NCBI RefSeq assembly: GCF_954871325.1
Contig: NC_088775.1
Span: forward strand, 84,359,561 to 84,423,560
DNA from: Gordionus sp. m RMFG-2023
Lineage: Eukaryota; Nematomorpha; Gordioida; Chordodea; Parachordodidae
Reading direction: 5' to 3'
Length of the DNA: 64,000 nucleotides
Of the stretch, positions 44,185 to 55,750 are shown piece after piece (the stretch's first letter is position 1; each line of letters starts with the position of its first letter). Position numbers and translations under genes: made by a program. The notes below the pieces were generated by a model that did no database searches, was not told the origin of the DNA, and saw only the letters and a list, made by a program, of their open reading frames with translations.

Positions 44185-44192
44185 AGTATACT

Positions 44193-46941
44193 CAAGGGCC
44201 CCTACAACGGGGGGGGGGGGGGGGGTCCGAAACAACTGCTTCAGTAAATTTGAGTGGGGGTACTTTTTTTTACATCCATCATGATCATGTGATTTCTGGT
44301 TTATAAATGTAATAATAAGACCCCCCCCCCCCCCACATAATATTTAATTTAATATATTGACGGAAATTTTGGTCGATGTTTAGTAAATTTGTTATCCAAA
44401 ATTTCTTGTCATAAATTATTTTTCCAATTTTAAAATATGCCTAAAAATATTAACCAATATTGACAATAGCAAAATTCCTAGAAATTGGATTACTTAAAGT
44501 ATTAAAATGTATAAAGTTTTTTGCTTAACATGTCTCTTATTTGGTGGTCCACACGCAAATTCAAAATGGACATGTGAAGGTCTAGATAAATGGCAAAATA
44601 TTAATCGTGATATTATTCTGCATGAATCTTCACAGGCACATATGATGGCCGATTATGGAAGGCTTTCTCATAATAAAAATTCGATATTAAAATTTATAAC
44701 ACCTCAGGAAGAATGTGTAGATAATAACCGTTCAATTATAAGAATTATAATAAGATGTTTAGATTATTTAATATCTCGTAACCAAGCCCTCTGGGGGAAC
44801 ATGCAACATGAAGGCAATATGATGGCCCTTATTAAGCTTATTGCAGATTCTGAACCTATACTAAAAATGTATATACAGCAAAATGAAGAAAGAAAAAAGG
44901 ATAAAAAAAAATAAGGGATTAAAAACGAAATTATATTCAAACCTATTATCATATAATAACATAAACAATCTCATTGAAACCATGAAAAATATGGTTATAA
45001 AAAAATTCAAAATGAGATTACATTTAACAAATGCTTTTCAATCATAGTTGATGGCACATACGATGTTTTGAAATCAGAAGCAATAACTTTGATAGTAAGA
45101 TATGTTGAAAATAGTGAGACGCCGAAGCCTGTTGAAAGACTGATTGACATATATTGTACGGGAAATACCACAGGTCTCGATATAAAGCATAATATAATAT
45201 CCAAACTTGGCTCGATGAATTTACCCCTTGAATATCTAGTTGGGCAAAGTTATGATGGCGCCTCAAACATGAGTGAAAGAATCAATGGTGTGCAAGCCTT
45301 GACTAGAGCAGAGGCGCCAAAGGCCGCTTTTAATTGGTGTTATTGTCATCGATTAAATTTAATCGTTGTTCAATTATGCCAATCAATTAAAGAACTTCAA
45401 AATGTTCTAGGAATACTAGATGAGATTTATGTCTATTTTAATAATGTAAAAAGATGAGGTACTCAAAAAATTTCAGTGTAATGATCTGAAAAAATCGCAA
45501 CGATTTCTACGCGTCAAGAATTCCACTCGGTAATAGTTCCTTATTTATTTAAATTTTAAATGTTTTTTTATTTAGAAGCTGGCTATCGTCATATAAAGCT
45601 ATTGTAAAATTTTTTCAACTTTATGATGCCTTGAGGGCAGCTCAAATTTAAAGGATTCTGAAGATCCTGCCACTTCCACTATGGCTAGTGCTATAGTCTT
45701 TAGAATAGAAAAATTTGATTTTATCTTATCACTTTGTATTTTGGATAAAATATTGTTGATAACAAGTTTGGCTTGTACAAAATTGCAAACCATTTCGAAG
45801 GATATAGGGTATGCTATAAATCAAATTCAATTGACAAAAGATTGCTTGATTAATTTGAGAAGTATAATATAAATTATTGTCTTAACTATTTTTTAATCTA
45901 ATAGATAATAACACTAAATTTTTGGATGTTTTTTCAAAGGCGCAAGATTTTATGAAAGAGAGAAATCTACATTTTGATTTTGAAAGTTCTAGACATCAAA
46001 CATTACAATCCAAAAAGGAGAGATATTTATACTTTCATCATTAAATATAGAAATTTTTTTTAGCTTTAAAATATGTGTTTTTTATGCTGCACTCGATTTA
46101 ATTATTATGCAGTTTAACGAAAGATTTAATGATGATTCCATGAAATTTTTACATCAAACATCATTTTTTACAGGGAATGGCAGAAAAATCAATTATTAAA
46201 GAAGATATCGAGGATATCTGTGAATTTTTCAATTTAAATTCAAGTCAAATTTTCGAAGAAATGTTGAAGTTTAGAAATATTTATAAGATGGCCAAAATAG
46301 GGAATGTAATTATTACTCATGACCTAGAGGTTCAAGAATCTAAAGATTTGTTAGATTCTGAGAATTGTAAATTTATTTAATTAAAATATTTTTCCAATAC
46401 ATTATTTATCTTCTTCTGATGATGATGATAATTCAGGGACTTACGATTCAGATTGAAAAAACTATTCATTTATTTTACCTTATCGTTTACTTTTAAATTT
46501 TTCTGCTTTCCCTAATTTAAGAATTTTATATAAATATTTATTAACCATTCCCACAACCTCATGTACTGCCGAAAGAGTCATGAATAAAATTAAATTAATT
46601 AAAACAAGACTGCGCAGTACCATGAAAGATTCTTTTCTCAATAATTTAACCATATTATCAATGGGAAAAATTTTATTTAAACAATTAAATACTGATGAAA
46701 TTATAAATTCTTTCGCTTTCTCTTCCCCTAATTTATCTAAATTATTAATATAAAAATAATATTTATAAAGTTATATTTTTTGCATTTTATTTATATTATA
46801 TATTAAAAATTGATGCAATAAAAATTATTTTTGAAATTTATGGGTGTCATATTTTTTCGAAGGGGGGGGGGATACTTTTCAAGGGGGTACTTTTCATGGG
46901 GGTATTCTGCTTCATTCTCTCAAAAAGTGTAGGAGTCACTG
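44193..46941 (+). mobile_element. Near full-length TTF-type hAT element
   Basis: Ends CAAGGGCCCCTACA and TGTAGGAGTCACTG are inverted repeats, flanked by AGTATACT and AGTATACC (7 of 8). Poly-G and GGGGGTAC words mark both subterminal regions. At 2.75 kb it keeps most of a transposase on the plus strand, from zinc finger to dimerisation domain. Confidence 0.9.
44507..46753 (+). pseudogene. TTF-type hAT transposase (ZMYM1/DUF4371-like), broken
   Basis: Pieces in order: 44507-44914 begins MYKVFCLTCLLFGG with KWTCEGLDKWQN, a TTF-type zinc finger ('yC--C-lF------w---G---W'). 45068-45457 holds PVERLIDIY, VGQSYDGASNMSERINGVQA and CYCHRLNLIVV, the catalytic-core blocks. 45681-45872 is the helical insertion domain. 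46177-46380 follows. Finally 46530-46753 carries LLTIPTTSCTAERVMNKIKL and KTRLRSTM, the dimerisation motif 'iP-TTst-ERs-s-lk-ik--lRs-m'. Stops and frame changes between these pieces, four or more, make it inactive. It was a cut-and-paste transposase of the element at 44193-46941. Confidence 0.8.
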
Positions 46942-46949
46942 AGTATACC

Positions 46950-49245
46950 ACACATATTTGTAGCACCGAGGGAAATCATCGGTTCACTCTTTCTTTCTTT
47001 TAATTAGTTATATTAAATTTAACTTATAAAATAGTTTAAAAAAAAACATAATAATTTGAAATATTATAATAATAAAAATTATTAAATTTCGAATTTTGTG
47101 TATTTCTAAAAATTTTTATAAAGAAAAATTAGAAAGAAACATGATTTTTAAAATAAACCAGGCCGAAATCCGGGCAAAATGGCCGAAGACCCATTTTAGA
47201 GCCCCCCCCCCCGCTTCCAAGAAAAATTTATAGCTACGCCACTGGATCCTCATCATATTCCTTCCTTATCATAATTTAATATGGATTCATATTTTTTCTT
47301 TCATATGTTTTTTATATTTGAACGACTGGACATCAAGGTTGAAATATTTAAACAACATTTTTTCTTTATTTCATGGGTTTTGCATTTAAATTCAAATAAA
47401 ATTTATTCACTATTATTTTTACTCTTTTAAATAGAGGTCTTTAAGGTTCAATATCAATTTATAAAAAATATAAAATATTTACATCGTGCATTAGGAAGAC
47501 AAGACATCTACATTTTTTAAAATTTTGTCTCGCGAAAATAATTTTTTTTATGAAGATAACAAAAAAATCTGTATTTTTCTATAATAAATAAAAGCTGTTA
47601 TAAATCAAACTTTAAGATTTTAATATTATCAATAGACTAAAATAACAACTACTAGAATTTCCAAATTGAACGTTTGCTAAAAAAACACATCACATCATCT
47701 TAAACTAAAGTGGCTGATGTGTCAATTCAAGATTTCTTATTTTTTTCCCCCAAATAAGTTTTCTAGCAAAGCTTCAACTATTTAATTTTTTTTTATTTTT
47801 AAGCTTTTTCCTAATATTTTATAATAAAAATGTGAAAAATCAATTAATTTATAAATACCTTAAAATCATATTTAAATAAATTCTTAGTATTTTTTTGTTA
47901 CTTTATGGATGGATATTAATAAAATTTACTTAAGGGGAAAAAAATAAATTAACCGTTTATGAGTCTTATTTTTCTAAATACATTATTATTATAAGCCTAA
48001 ACTTTATTCATTATATTCCCATAAATTTTAGTAATGATTTTAAAAAAAATTAATGTAAATAAAAAAGATGTAAAATTAACAATATGTATAATTATTTACT
48101 AAATTGGCTATTCATTCATTAAATGCATTTAAAAGTGTAAATACATGGGAGTCAGCTGTAGCAGTGGTTTGCAAATCGATTAAATGACATTAATGTGCTG
48201 CATATAATGATAAACAGGCAATAATTTAAAAAAATGGCGGGTTCAAACATCCCTTCAAGCACTCCACCACCATTACAATTTTTTTTATAAGCATAAATAT
48301 TATAAAAAAATTTAAGTCATGGTTGAGAAAGGAGGGAAGGTGAGGGAATTCACGTTTTGCACTAAATTTTATATGAATTCTAAGGCTATAACTTTTCATA
48401 TACATGATTTCTAAATTTAGTGATTTAGCTCTCTAAGTTAAGCATTTTAGGAATAAATTACGGGGTGCCGACTAACTCTGGTCCCATTCCATTTTCGGTT
48501 CCCTTTATTTTTTGCACATTAAATGAATTAGCTAATAAAAAAAAAATTAAACTATATTGAAACAATTTTATGACAATTTCTTTGTCATTTAGGTTGGGGT
48601 ATGTAATAATTTTTTTTATATTAATAATTCCTAGATTTATTTATTTTTTGTAATCTTTTAACATTATAAATAATATAACGGGCCTATTAAGCTCGGCCCT
48701 ATCCCGAACACATTTTTTTTTATTTGTCCCGAAAAGCCAGTCCCAAAAAATTAATTTTCAGCGGGATCAGAATTTATTGTAAATATAGAAAAATGAAATC
48801 TTTTTTTTCAATTGCAAAAAAAAATCTCTCCTTGTTTCTTTCAAGAAATTTTAAAATATATCAATTTATTTCACTAAATTAAATGTTAATATCATATTTA
48901 AAAATTTAAGTACGGGTACGAACGTGGGATTTGCAGATCTTCTAATTTAAATATCAATGAATTACAATGGATCTATTTCTTTTTTTTTATCTCCATTAGA
49001 AATCTTTTTATTTATTTATTGTAATGTGTAGACAAATCTTAACACCTTAATTTAATATCAAGTTGATAGGTTTGATTTACAAGAAGTTATTATTTTAAAT
49101 AATGTTTAAAAAAATAATACACTACATAATGAAAATAGAAATTTTATAATTTATAATTAAGTTTTTGATAAGAAAATTATAATAGGAATAATAAATTAGT
49201 AAGATTATTGTAGATTATAGATTATGACATTTTTTTTTCTTTTTT
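46950..49245. other. A+T-rich region between the TTF hAT and the receptor gene
   Basis: It holds the solo hAT end at 47160, a half MITE at 48103-48190 (ATTGGCTATTCATTCATT, TTTAAAAGTGTAAATACATG) and a G+C-rich solo hAT end at 48676-48780 (AGGGCCGAGCTTAAT on the minus strand). No host gene is recognised. Confidence 0.45.
47160..47244 (-). repeat. Solo end of the CAGTGGCGTAGC hAT family
   Basis: Read on the minus strand it begins CAGTGGCGTAGCTATAAA, followed by a G run, CTTCGGCC and GATTTCGGCC. This matches the left end of the element at 33464. No partner end was found. Confidence 0.6.
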
Positions 49246-49249
49246 TTTT

Positions 49250-50752
49250 TTACAAAGTTCGTAATCTTTCATAAACGTATAAACGATATATCGGGTTAAA
49301 CGCAAAATTTAAAAAAAATGACCAACTTATGTACACAAATTCAAGTACGTTGAAGATATTGTGGAATATGATTACTTCCCGGTTGTTGTAATACCGTATC
49401 ATATAATCCGTTGTCATTTGCATGATCGATATGGGTAGCAGAAAAATGATAAATTCGATGGTAAGAATGAACATAGTTTGCTTATGCTGCTTCCGCTCCC
49501 TTTCTAACTTTTGCACGTAACTGGGAACCACTTTTACCGCGGCCGGCTCATTTGTTAAAGGAATGTTTGACGCATACGGCATCTCCTTCGAATCCTTTTG
49601 ACGATCGTTTTTGTTAGAAAACATGGTGCCAGTAAATTTCGCGAATCCATTTTTTCTGATATATTTTGTGTAAAAAGAATCCTTATTCGAATTAATTATG
49701 GGCTTTTTACGAATGCCATCAAGATTCTGAACTAAAAAATTATTCTTAGTTTTCCTTAATGCATAACTCTTAAATAACATGATAGACAAAAAGGGTAAAA
49801 TTTTGGTGAATAATTCTCTCAAAATTTGGTATATGGCCCATAATCGTTTAAAAAGCGAATTTTGCTCTCTCCGAATACTGTAATTGTATATGAAATACTG
49901 TTTAATGGGGCGGTTTACCAAATTTGCCCGTGAATTAGAAGTTAAATTGGATGCTTTAAGGACATCGAACGAGGGGATAACATTGTCGCAAATGGGAATT
50001 TTAATAAGATCGAACCATTTAATGGTGGGCAAGTACCAAAGGAAACAATAGAAAAAGCAAAAGGCGATAGCCAACCTCAGGCGATTTTTCGTGAATAACT
50101 TTTCATAGGAAAAAGGAAATTTTATGGCCACCATTTGATTCATAAAAAACAAAACGTAAACTAAAGATCCCAAGGTTACGAAAGATTTGCAGATCGGGAT
50201 GTGATAGTTAGCCATATAATAATTCCACCCATATCCGGTTATCCAAGAAGACATTATAGATTCTGTACCAAATCTTTTTTGTAATTTAATCATCCTCTGA
50301 GCCTCCAAAGCGTCGATGATACGAATCGGCAAAATGTGGCCCACATTGAATAGGTTTACCAAAAAAAACCATTTTAGTAGGAACTGGTTCGCGTTAAATC
50401 GCTTTTTTTTGCGCCGGATGTTGTTATTACTAATTCTTTGAGGCGGAACCTTAGTCAGGTCTTTGAGTAGCGTCGATTTTGTTTCGACACTGGGATCACG
50501 ACTATTCTCGGCGTCAGAAGGGGAGATTCCACTGGTTCCCTCATAATTTTTGGAGGACCTGGCTTCAGATGTAATCGATGATTTATTTAATTTTAACCTT
50601 ATATTTTTCGTGGAAGATGATACAATGGCGCCAAGGGTATTCCCGATCACTCCGCTTACGAAGAGTATTGGTACTATTACGCAAAAAAGTATTTTGTGAT
50701 CTAAATGGAATGTAGATATATCCGTTATATTTGAACAACTTTGGTTGTTCAT
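49250..50752 (-). CDS. Rhodopsin-like (class A) G-protein-coupled receptor, intronless
   Basis: A single 500-residue frame. It has an N-glycosylation site at N8. TM1 is residues 20-45 with the G37-N38 pair. Intracellular loop 1 is unusually long, about 75 residues, polar and basic (47-122). TM2 is about 124-148, and C188 starts TM3 (189-212). TM4 is about 224-246 and TM5 about 306-330 with P320. A long basic loop 3 (331-423) follows, then TM6 about 424-448 with LLP (P440) and TM7 466-488 ending LNFAFNPIYRLY. Loop 3, TM6 and the 'N---NPI' end suggest a peptide (FMRFamide-like) receptor. It departs from the norm: DRY is replaced by NQM after TM3, NPxxY is shifted to NPIYR, and TM2 has no clear Asp. 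The Met at 50752 precedes the hydrophilic N terminus. Ligand unknown. Confidence 0.85.
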   Translation of the reverse strand: MNNQSCSNITDISTFHLDHKILFCVIVPILFVSGVIGNTLGAIVSSSTKNIRLKLNKSSITSEARSSKNYEGTSGISPSDAENSRDPSVETKSTLLKDLTKVPPQRISNNNIRRKKKRFNANQFLLKWFFLVNLFNVGHILPIRIIDALEAQRMIKLQKRFGTESIMSSWITGYGWNYYMANYHIPICKSFVTLGSLVYVLFFMNQMVAIKFPFSYEKLFTKNRLRLAIAFCFFYCFLWYLPTIKWFDLIKIPICDNVIPSFDVLKASNLTSNSRANLVNRPIKQYFIYNYSIRREQNSLFKRLWAIYQILRELFTKILPFLSIMLFKSYALRKTKNNFLVQNLDGIRKKPIINSNKDSFYTKYIRKNGFAKFTGTMFSNKNDRQKDSKEMPYASNIPLTNEPAAVKVVPSYVQKLERERKQHKQTMFILTIEFIIFLLPISIMQMTTDYMIRYYNNREVIIFHNIFNVLEFVYISWSFFLNFAFNPIYRLYVYERLRTL

Positions 50753-51250
50753 TTATCTTTTCGCGCCCTTTTTTTAATGAAAATTTATTTTATTATTAAT
50801 TTGTTTGATATTTTAAAAAAAAAATAAAAAATTCCAAAAAGAATAACCTCATTATAAAATAACGAAAGGAAAAGTTGATACTTATATTATAAATTATAAT
50901 ATCTCTATTTTTTAAAAAAAAAACGAACAATATTATGAACAATAACAATATAACTTTATAATTATATCAAATATTTTTTTTTTAATTTAAAATCGCGAAT
51001 CGATTTTTTAGTCGTTGATGCATTAATTAATAATAATTAAAAATTGTATAAATTTGTAAAAATATGAAAATTTAGTCATTATTCATATTTTTATATATTT
51101 ATTATTTTTATGATCAAAAATATTTATTTTATAGTTTTTAAAAACTTTTTGTAGCGAACTTCATTATGAGATTTGCCAGATATTCCTTACGTTTTTTAAA
51201 AAAAAAAAAAATTATCATCGAAATGTCGTTTAACTCAATTTGAGGAATTT
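50753..51250. other. Upstream region of the receptor gene
   Basis: Very A+T-rich, with homopolymer runs. It is the likely promoter and 5' leader; no motif stands out. Confidence 0.35.
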
Positions 51251-51254
51251 AGAC

Positions 51255-51651
51255 TTAATCGGACCCTAACCGGTATGCATAAAGGATATGGTTCGGTTAC
51301 GGGTTGCTTAAATTATTAAGGTTCAGTTAAGGTTTTTTTAAGAAGATTATAAAGGTTGATTCAGATTTTTGAATAGTTATCTTTAGTTAAATAAATTTAA
51401 ATAAAATAAATATGAAAAAAAAAATCCATTTATAAAATTTAATAAAAATTTCCAGGGTAAAAGAAAGTGTAAGTTATGAAATATTATGGGTCCAACTGAT
51501 TTGTATAACACAAAACGGTTAGTTCAACAAAATTATAAAGGTTCGGTTCGATTCCTTCAGAGTTTTGATATAAAAATTTGTTTACGGGTACGGTTCAGAA
51601 AATTATAAAGGTTCATTATGGTATAAAGGTAAGATTCACTCCGGATCCCTG
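51255..51651. repeat. Remnant of the CAGGGATCC hAT family
   Basis: The right end CCGGATCCCTG and internal GGTTCGGTT/AAGGTTCGGTTCG words match the element at 31021. The left terminus is decayed. Confidence 0.55.
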
Positions 51652-51659
51652 GTAGATAT

Positions 51660-51838
51660 CAGTAAAACTTGTCTAATAAGGACACTATTGAGACTAACAT
51701 TTTTTCCCAACTTAGACAGTCCTAATTTATCAAGGCATTTGATAAATAGCAGTTGTCAGGAATTTGATTGGACTCAAAAATTTTGGTCAAATTAGGGAGC
51801 CCGAATTATCAAGAGTCGAAATTTGACCAGGTTCACTG
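51660..51838. mobile_element. Tigger/pogo-like MITE
   Basis: Left end CAGTAAAACTTGTCTAAT and the reverse complement of the right end, CAGTGAACCTGGTCAAAT, match at about 19 of 26 positions. Both resemble 'CAGT-AA-C' Tigger-type termini. TA follows the right end; the left flank is less clear. It directly abuts the hAT remnant end. The open frame at 51768-51989 is an artefact of this repeat. Confidence 0.5.
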
Positions 51839-52092
51839 TATAAGTATAATGATAAGTATTAAATTAGGGTGTTTTGAACCCGCTTTTGTTTCATCCACCT
51901 ACCCACCCTGTAGTCACGCGATTGGTTCAAATAGGTTCATCGTCTCCTTATCCAAATTTAAAACCCATGTAGTAGAGGCTTCATGCTAAATTCAATATTT
52001 ATACGTTATAATATATGTAAATATATTTTGTTTGAAATTTGCTTTATTAACGTAACGTGATCAAATAAAAAAATGGTGCAGTTTTAAAAATA

Positions 52093-52130
52093 GGGGAGAC
52101 CAGAGTGATTATCGGGAATACCCACGTTTA
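52093..52130. repeat. Solo pogo-type end
   Basis: GGGGAGACCAGAG preceded by TA resembles the 13-bp terminus of the pogo element at 22171 (GGGGAGACCGGGG). No opposite end was found nearby. Confidence 0.45.
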
Positions 52131-52489
52131 AGCGAATAACTTTTAAACCCTTGAGCATTAAAACTTAAGATTTGATGTGAAGATTAATATTTATTATCTA
52201 TGTATCTAGATCCATTTTAAAAGTATCTTTTAAGAACTCTCCAAAATATGATCCGCTCAATCCCGTTTTTTAAATCATTTCTATTATTAAAGATCCCGCA
52301 AACTCCCTTTTTTGAATATTGCAGATAAATTGGTTTTTAAATAAAATATAATCATTTGTATTATTATTAATAACCTGTCAAACCCGAAGTCATGTGATTA
52401 TAAATAGACGAATAGGAAATATAATAAATCAGCTGTTTTAACGACAATTTTTTTGAGTTGGAAACATAATCAATTCTTATCAGTTGATC

Positions 52490-53099
52490 ATGGCCCCATT
52501 CAATCCGAATTATCGCCTAAACATGAATCCCTCTCAAAATAAATATAATATCTTCAGTTAATTTCTTGATACAAAAATGAGTAGGCAATTAAAATTTTAA
52601 GAATTTAAATTAAAAATAAATTTCTTAGGATATCATATTTTTTTTTTGCTCTATCAAAAAAAGTCAATTAAAATTTAAAAATTTGTTATTTGGAAAAAAT
52701 ATCAAATTATTTATGAAAAATTTTTTTTTTAAACAGGTTATTCAATATTTATTTTTATAGAAATTTTTTTTTCAAATTTTAATTAAGGAAATTGTTTTTT
52801 TTTTAAATATAATTATTTATAGTTGCTACATATTAAATCGATATCGGATGGCTTAGTGTTCCTTTTATGTTTTAGAGTGCCTGGTAAGAAAACCCTCGAT
52901 ATAACGCTGGGAAGAGAAGCCCCGCCCCGTTATTAATAATGATTAAAGTTGTGAAAATAAGTTATCTTATTATTACTAACTAATTATTGTCACAGAGACA
53001 TGGCTCTTAAATTATCCTCTTTTTTTTGGTTATATGAAAGCTAACATAGATTATTTTAATTCCAAGGGCTTGGGTTGCAGGCGCGTAACCAAGAGGTAG
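52490..53099 (+). CDS. Candidate small three-exon gene, unknown
   Basis: The ATG at 52490 opens MAPFNPNYRLNMNPSQNKYN (exon 52490-52556, donor A/GTTAAT). Exon 52878-52928 continues PGKKTLDITLGREAPP (acceptor TTTAGAG, donor C/GTTATT). Exon 52996-53099 reads QTWLLNYPLFFGYMKANIDY and ends GLGCRRVTKR-stop (acceptor CACAG). Phases agree throughout, giving about 74 residues. All three blocks are richer in G+C than their surroundings. An alternative open block at 53081-53143 (RNQEVEKWEIYHHIGNSPVL), bounded by GCAG and GTAAAT, competes with the third exon. No homologue is recognised, and chance assembly is possible. Confidence 0.3.
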
Positions 53100-53334
53100 A
53101 AAAATGGGAGATTTATCACCACATAGGAAATTCGCCTGTTCTCGTAAATATTATTTTAAGCTAATAAAAAAAAAATTCACGATAATTTTAAATATTTTTT
53201 ATTTTCCTTGTTTCGGATGTTAGTAAAAGGATTCGAATTTTTGTCTGATTCCGGAAATCAGATCCTTCGAGAATGTTTGAGATGTGAGCAGGATTTCGGC
53301 TGCGATTTGTAATTAGATTAATTTAGGTATGACT

Positions 53335-55750
53335 AGACCTGTGCGCCCGAAGCCTCAATCGCAGCGGCAGATTTTTAAATTTTTTTTATCAGCGTTTGGC
53401 GCCGCGCTGATTTTGCCCCCAATATTGAGGGCGGCTGCGGTGGGCTACTTATTTAAAAAAAAATTTTTGCATAATTTATGTGGGCACTCTTAGTTCTAAC
53501 ATCGCTAAAATAATTTAATTCAATTCATTTCTTAAATTATTTTCTGTCTCATTCCTATTTTAAATTTATGTATTTTCTCATTCTCAGAAATAGACTAAGG
53601 AATTGCATTTTACTCAGACCAGAGTCACATAAACAACACAATTTTTTTTATTAAAAAAAATATAAATTAGAATGCAAGCTAAATATATAGTTATAAATAT
53701 AATAAATTAGAAATCAGATTTAGTAAAATTGTAATTGTCATGAATAAATAGTATTTTATCAAGATACGTGGGAAGCACTTTTTGTTTTTAGTAATACTCC
53801 AGCGATGGGAAAAATTCTCCACCTGGGTGGAACCTTCCTAGCTAAATTAGCAGGTCTAGGAAGTTCCAGTCGCTTTTTTTCCAAAAGTTTAGTGCATCCT
53901 CTTCTGGTATATTATGTAGGCTAAGGGAATTATGGAATACTTGCTCTATATTTCTAATGTTCTTGAATCTCACTCCGTGCATTTCTATCATGCTCTAAAA
54001 GTTCTAGTAAAAAATTGTATTGTTGTTATTTAAATATTGTGAAGTAATTTTAAGATTTTGAAATCTCGGATCAAGGTAATGTCGTTAATATATAATGTTT
54101 AAAATATAAATTTATTAATAAAGATATAATATAAAATAAATTACCTGAAGTTCTGTAATTAAAAAATTATACTCATTGTATATTTTCTTTTAGGCAAATG
54201 ATATCTGAGCAATCAGATTTAATGATTTGTATATGTGTTTCTATTTCACTGCCAAATAATAATCCTAAATTTATTGTTGATCCCTTTTGGGAGGAAAGAA
54301 ATTCCATCGATTCTTGGAATTTAATAATGTGTAAGGTATAAACCTTCGTTATTAAAAAGTTATAAGGATTGTTTTCCTATTTTATTTAGAACATTATTTA
54401 TAGGAATTTTATTAACATACTGATACTTTCTAGCATAATTAATATGCTGTGCCAGCGGGTAGGGCAATTTAATTTTAAAGCTTTTTGTATTTATTAGATC
54501 TGTTGGTGTAATGCAATTTATATTATCAGCCTCACCAGTGACATAGAAATGTTCATCAAGGTATGGATTAGAATCATCAATATCCAAAATATAGTCTGTC
54601 TCATAAAGATGCACATTCTCAATTTCACATTTCAAATCAGCTACTCGTTATATAGGGCTGAAATGATTTCTCTAATTTTTTAATCAAAATATAAATTCTG
54701 GAATTTTTTTATGACATCAACTAAATTATGAAGTCCATGCCCAAAGCATGAATAATTCTCATAAACCCCCAATCGGACGCTTCTTATGGCATTAGACTCG
54801 TATCAGTTACCATCTGTACTATTTTGTTTTTTATATGGAATTCCTCTTCTATAATATCGATCTCAGATAATATGGTTTCACCAGCATGCTTTAACGTCAC
54901 GTTTCTAGTTGCCAGGGTAAAATATTTTAATCAAAATTTTCATTTAAATGACGATGACTATAATTTCGATGCCTAAAATGATCTGTCCATAAACCAAAAG
55001 TGGTAGAAGAAAATTTAGATCTGGATTCAATCAGATTTATGGGCCTTTATAGATGAATAAACATCATCTAGTTCATCCCCGTCTAATGGTTGTCCTATCA
55101 GGCAATTCTGACGAGGAATCAATATCATATTTTCTTTAGGAAAATTTATTTTTTAATAATCATTTTATTTAAATTTCAAACCTCAAGAAAACCAGTTATT
55201 CCTTTATTGCTTATAGAATTATATAGCATTAAATCTAAGCAGCATATCAAAACATAATTTCGCCCTATTCCATTTTATACATTAAAAAAGTATTTAAAAT
55301 ACATTAATTAATTAGAGCTGAAATAAAACAAATTTGCTTTCAAAATAAAGTTTTATATAATTAATTTAATAAATCAGTTTTACATTAAAAAGATACTCAA
55401 ACTAATTAGTGCTGGCAATAAACAAACTAGGGTGGGTTAAAACGTGTGAGTCCATAAAAAAATTAAAATGTATCAATGTTTGTGTCATTTTTAAATATGA
55501 TGTATGAATATATGTAAATGATATACACTCTTTGATTATATGCCAATAGAATGTAATCATATTTAAATTTTATTAATGTTAATAAATTTAATATATAAAT
55601 ATAAATAAGTGGCATTCTAAAATTTATGCATGTAGCCCCACCGCCATAAAAAAAATCGGCGGCAAGCCTAGCCCCGCCGCTCATCTCAATCGGTGGATTT
55701 TCCGGCATGAATGGGCCTAATTTTTCTAGCCCGTCATGGAACAATCTCGA
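53335..55750 (-). mobile_element. hAT element remnant with G+C-rich ends
   Basis: A sharp G+C-rich patch begins TAGACCTGTGCGCCCG (53335) and contains GCGGCAGA/GGCGCCGCGC words. A second patch lies at 55625-55745 (CCCCACCGCC, CGGCGGCAAGC, AATCGGTGGATT). Transposase remnants lie between them. The two ends do not show a clear matching repeat or target duplication, so they may come from different copies. Confidence 0.5.
53770..55140 (-). pseudogene. hAT transposase remnant
   Basis: On the minus strand, 55140-54700 holds RSIKAHKSD-like DNA-binding residues, FFYHFWFMDRSF, YFTLATRNV and KHAGETILSEIDIIEEEF, then KIVQMVTDTSLMP, WGFMRIIHALGMDFII. These match hAT blocks 'g-HtgenI---l--vl' and 'ivtDna-nm---w---CfaH-lnL'. 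Near 53930-53770, KKRLELPRPANLA, then KVPPRWRIFPIAGVLLKTKS, matches the dimerisation domain. A 91-residue open frame lies between (54360-54635) and is not recognised. Stops and frame changes are numerous. Confidence 0.6.

Noticed and set aside
44764-45793. Minus-strand frames within the TTF-type hAT element
   Set aside because: The plus strand carries the zinc-finger and catalytic motifs; these are antisense shadows.
51768-51989. A 73-codon frame with ordinary composition
   Set aside because: It starts within the Tigger-like MITE and has no homology or splice context.
55463-55744. A 93-codon minus-strand frame beginning MFHDGLEKLGPFMPENPP
   Set aside because: It reads through the G+C-rich terminal repeats of a hAT remnant and then into low-complexity A+T-rich DNA.
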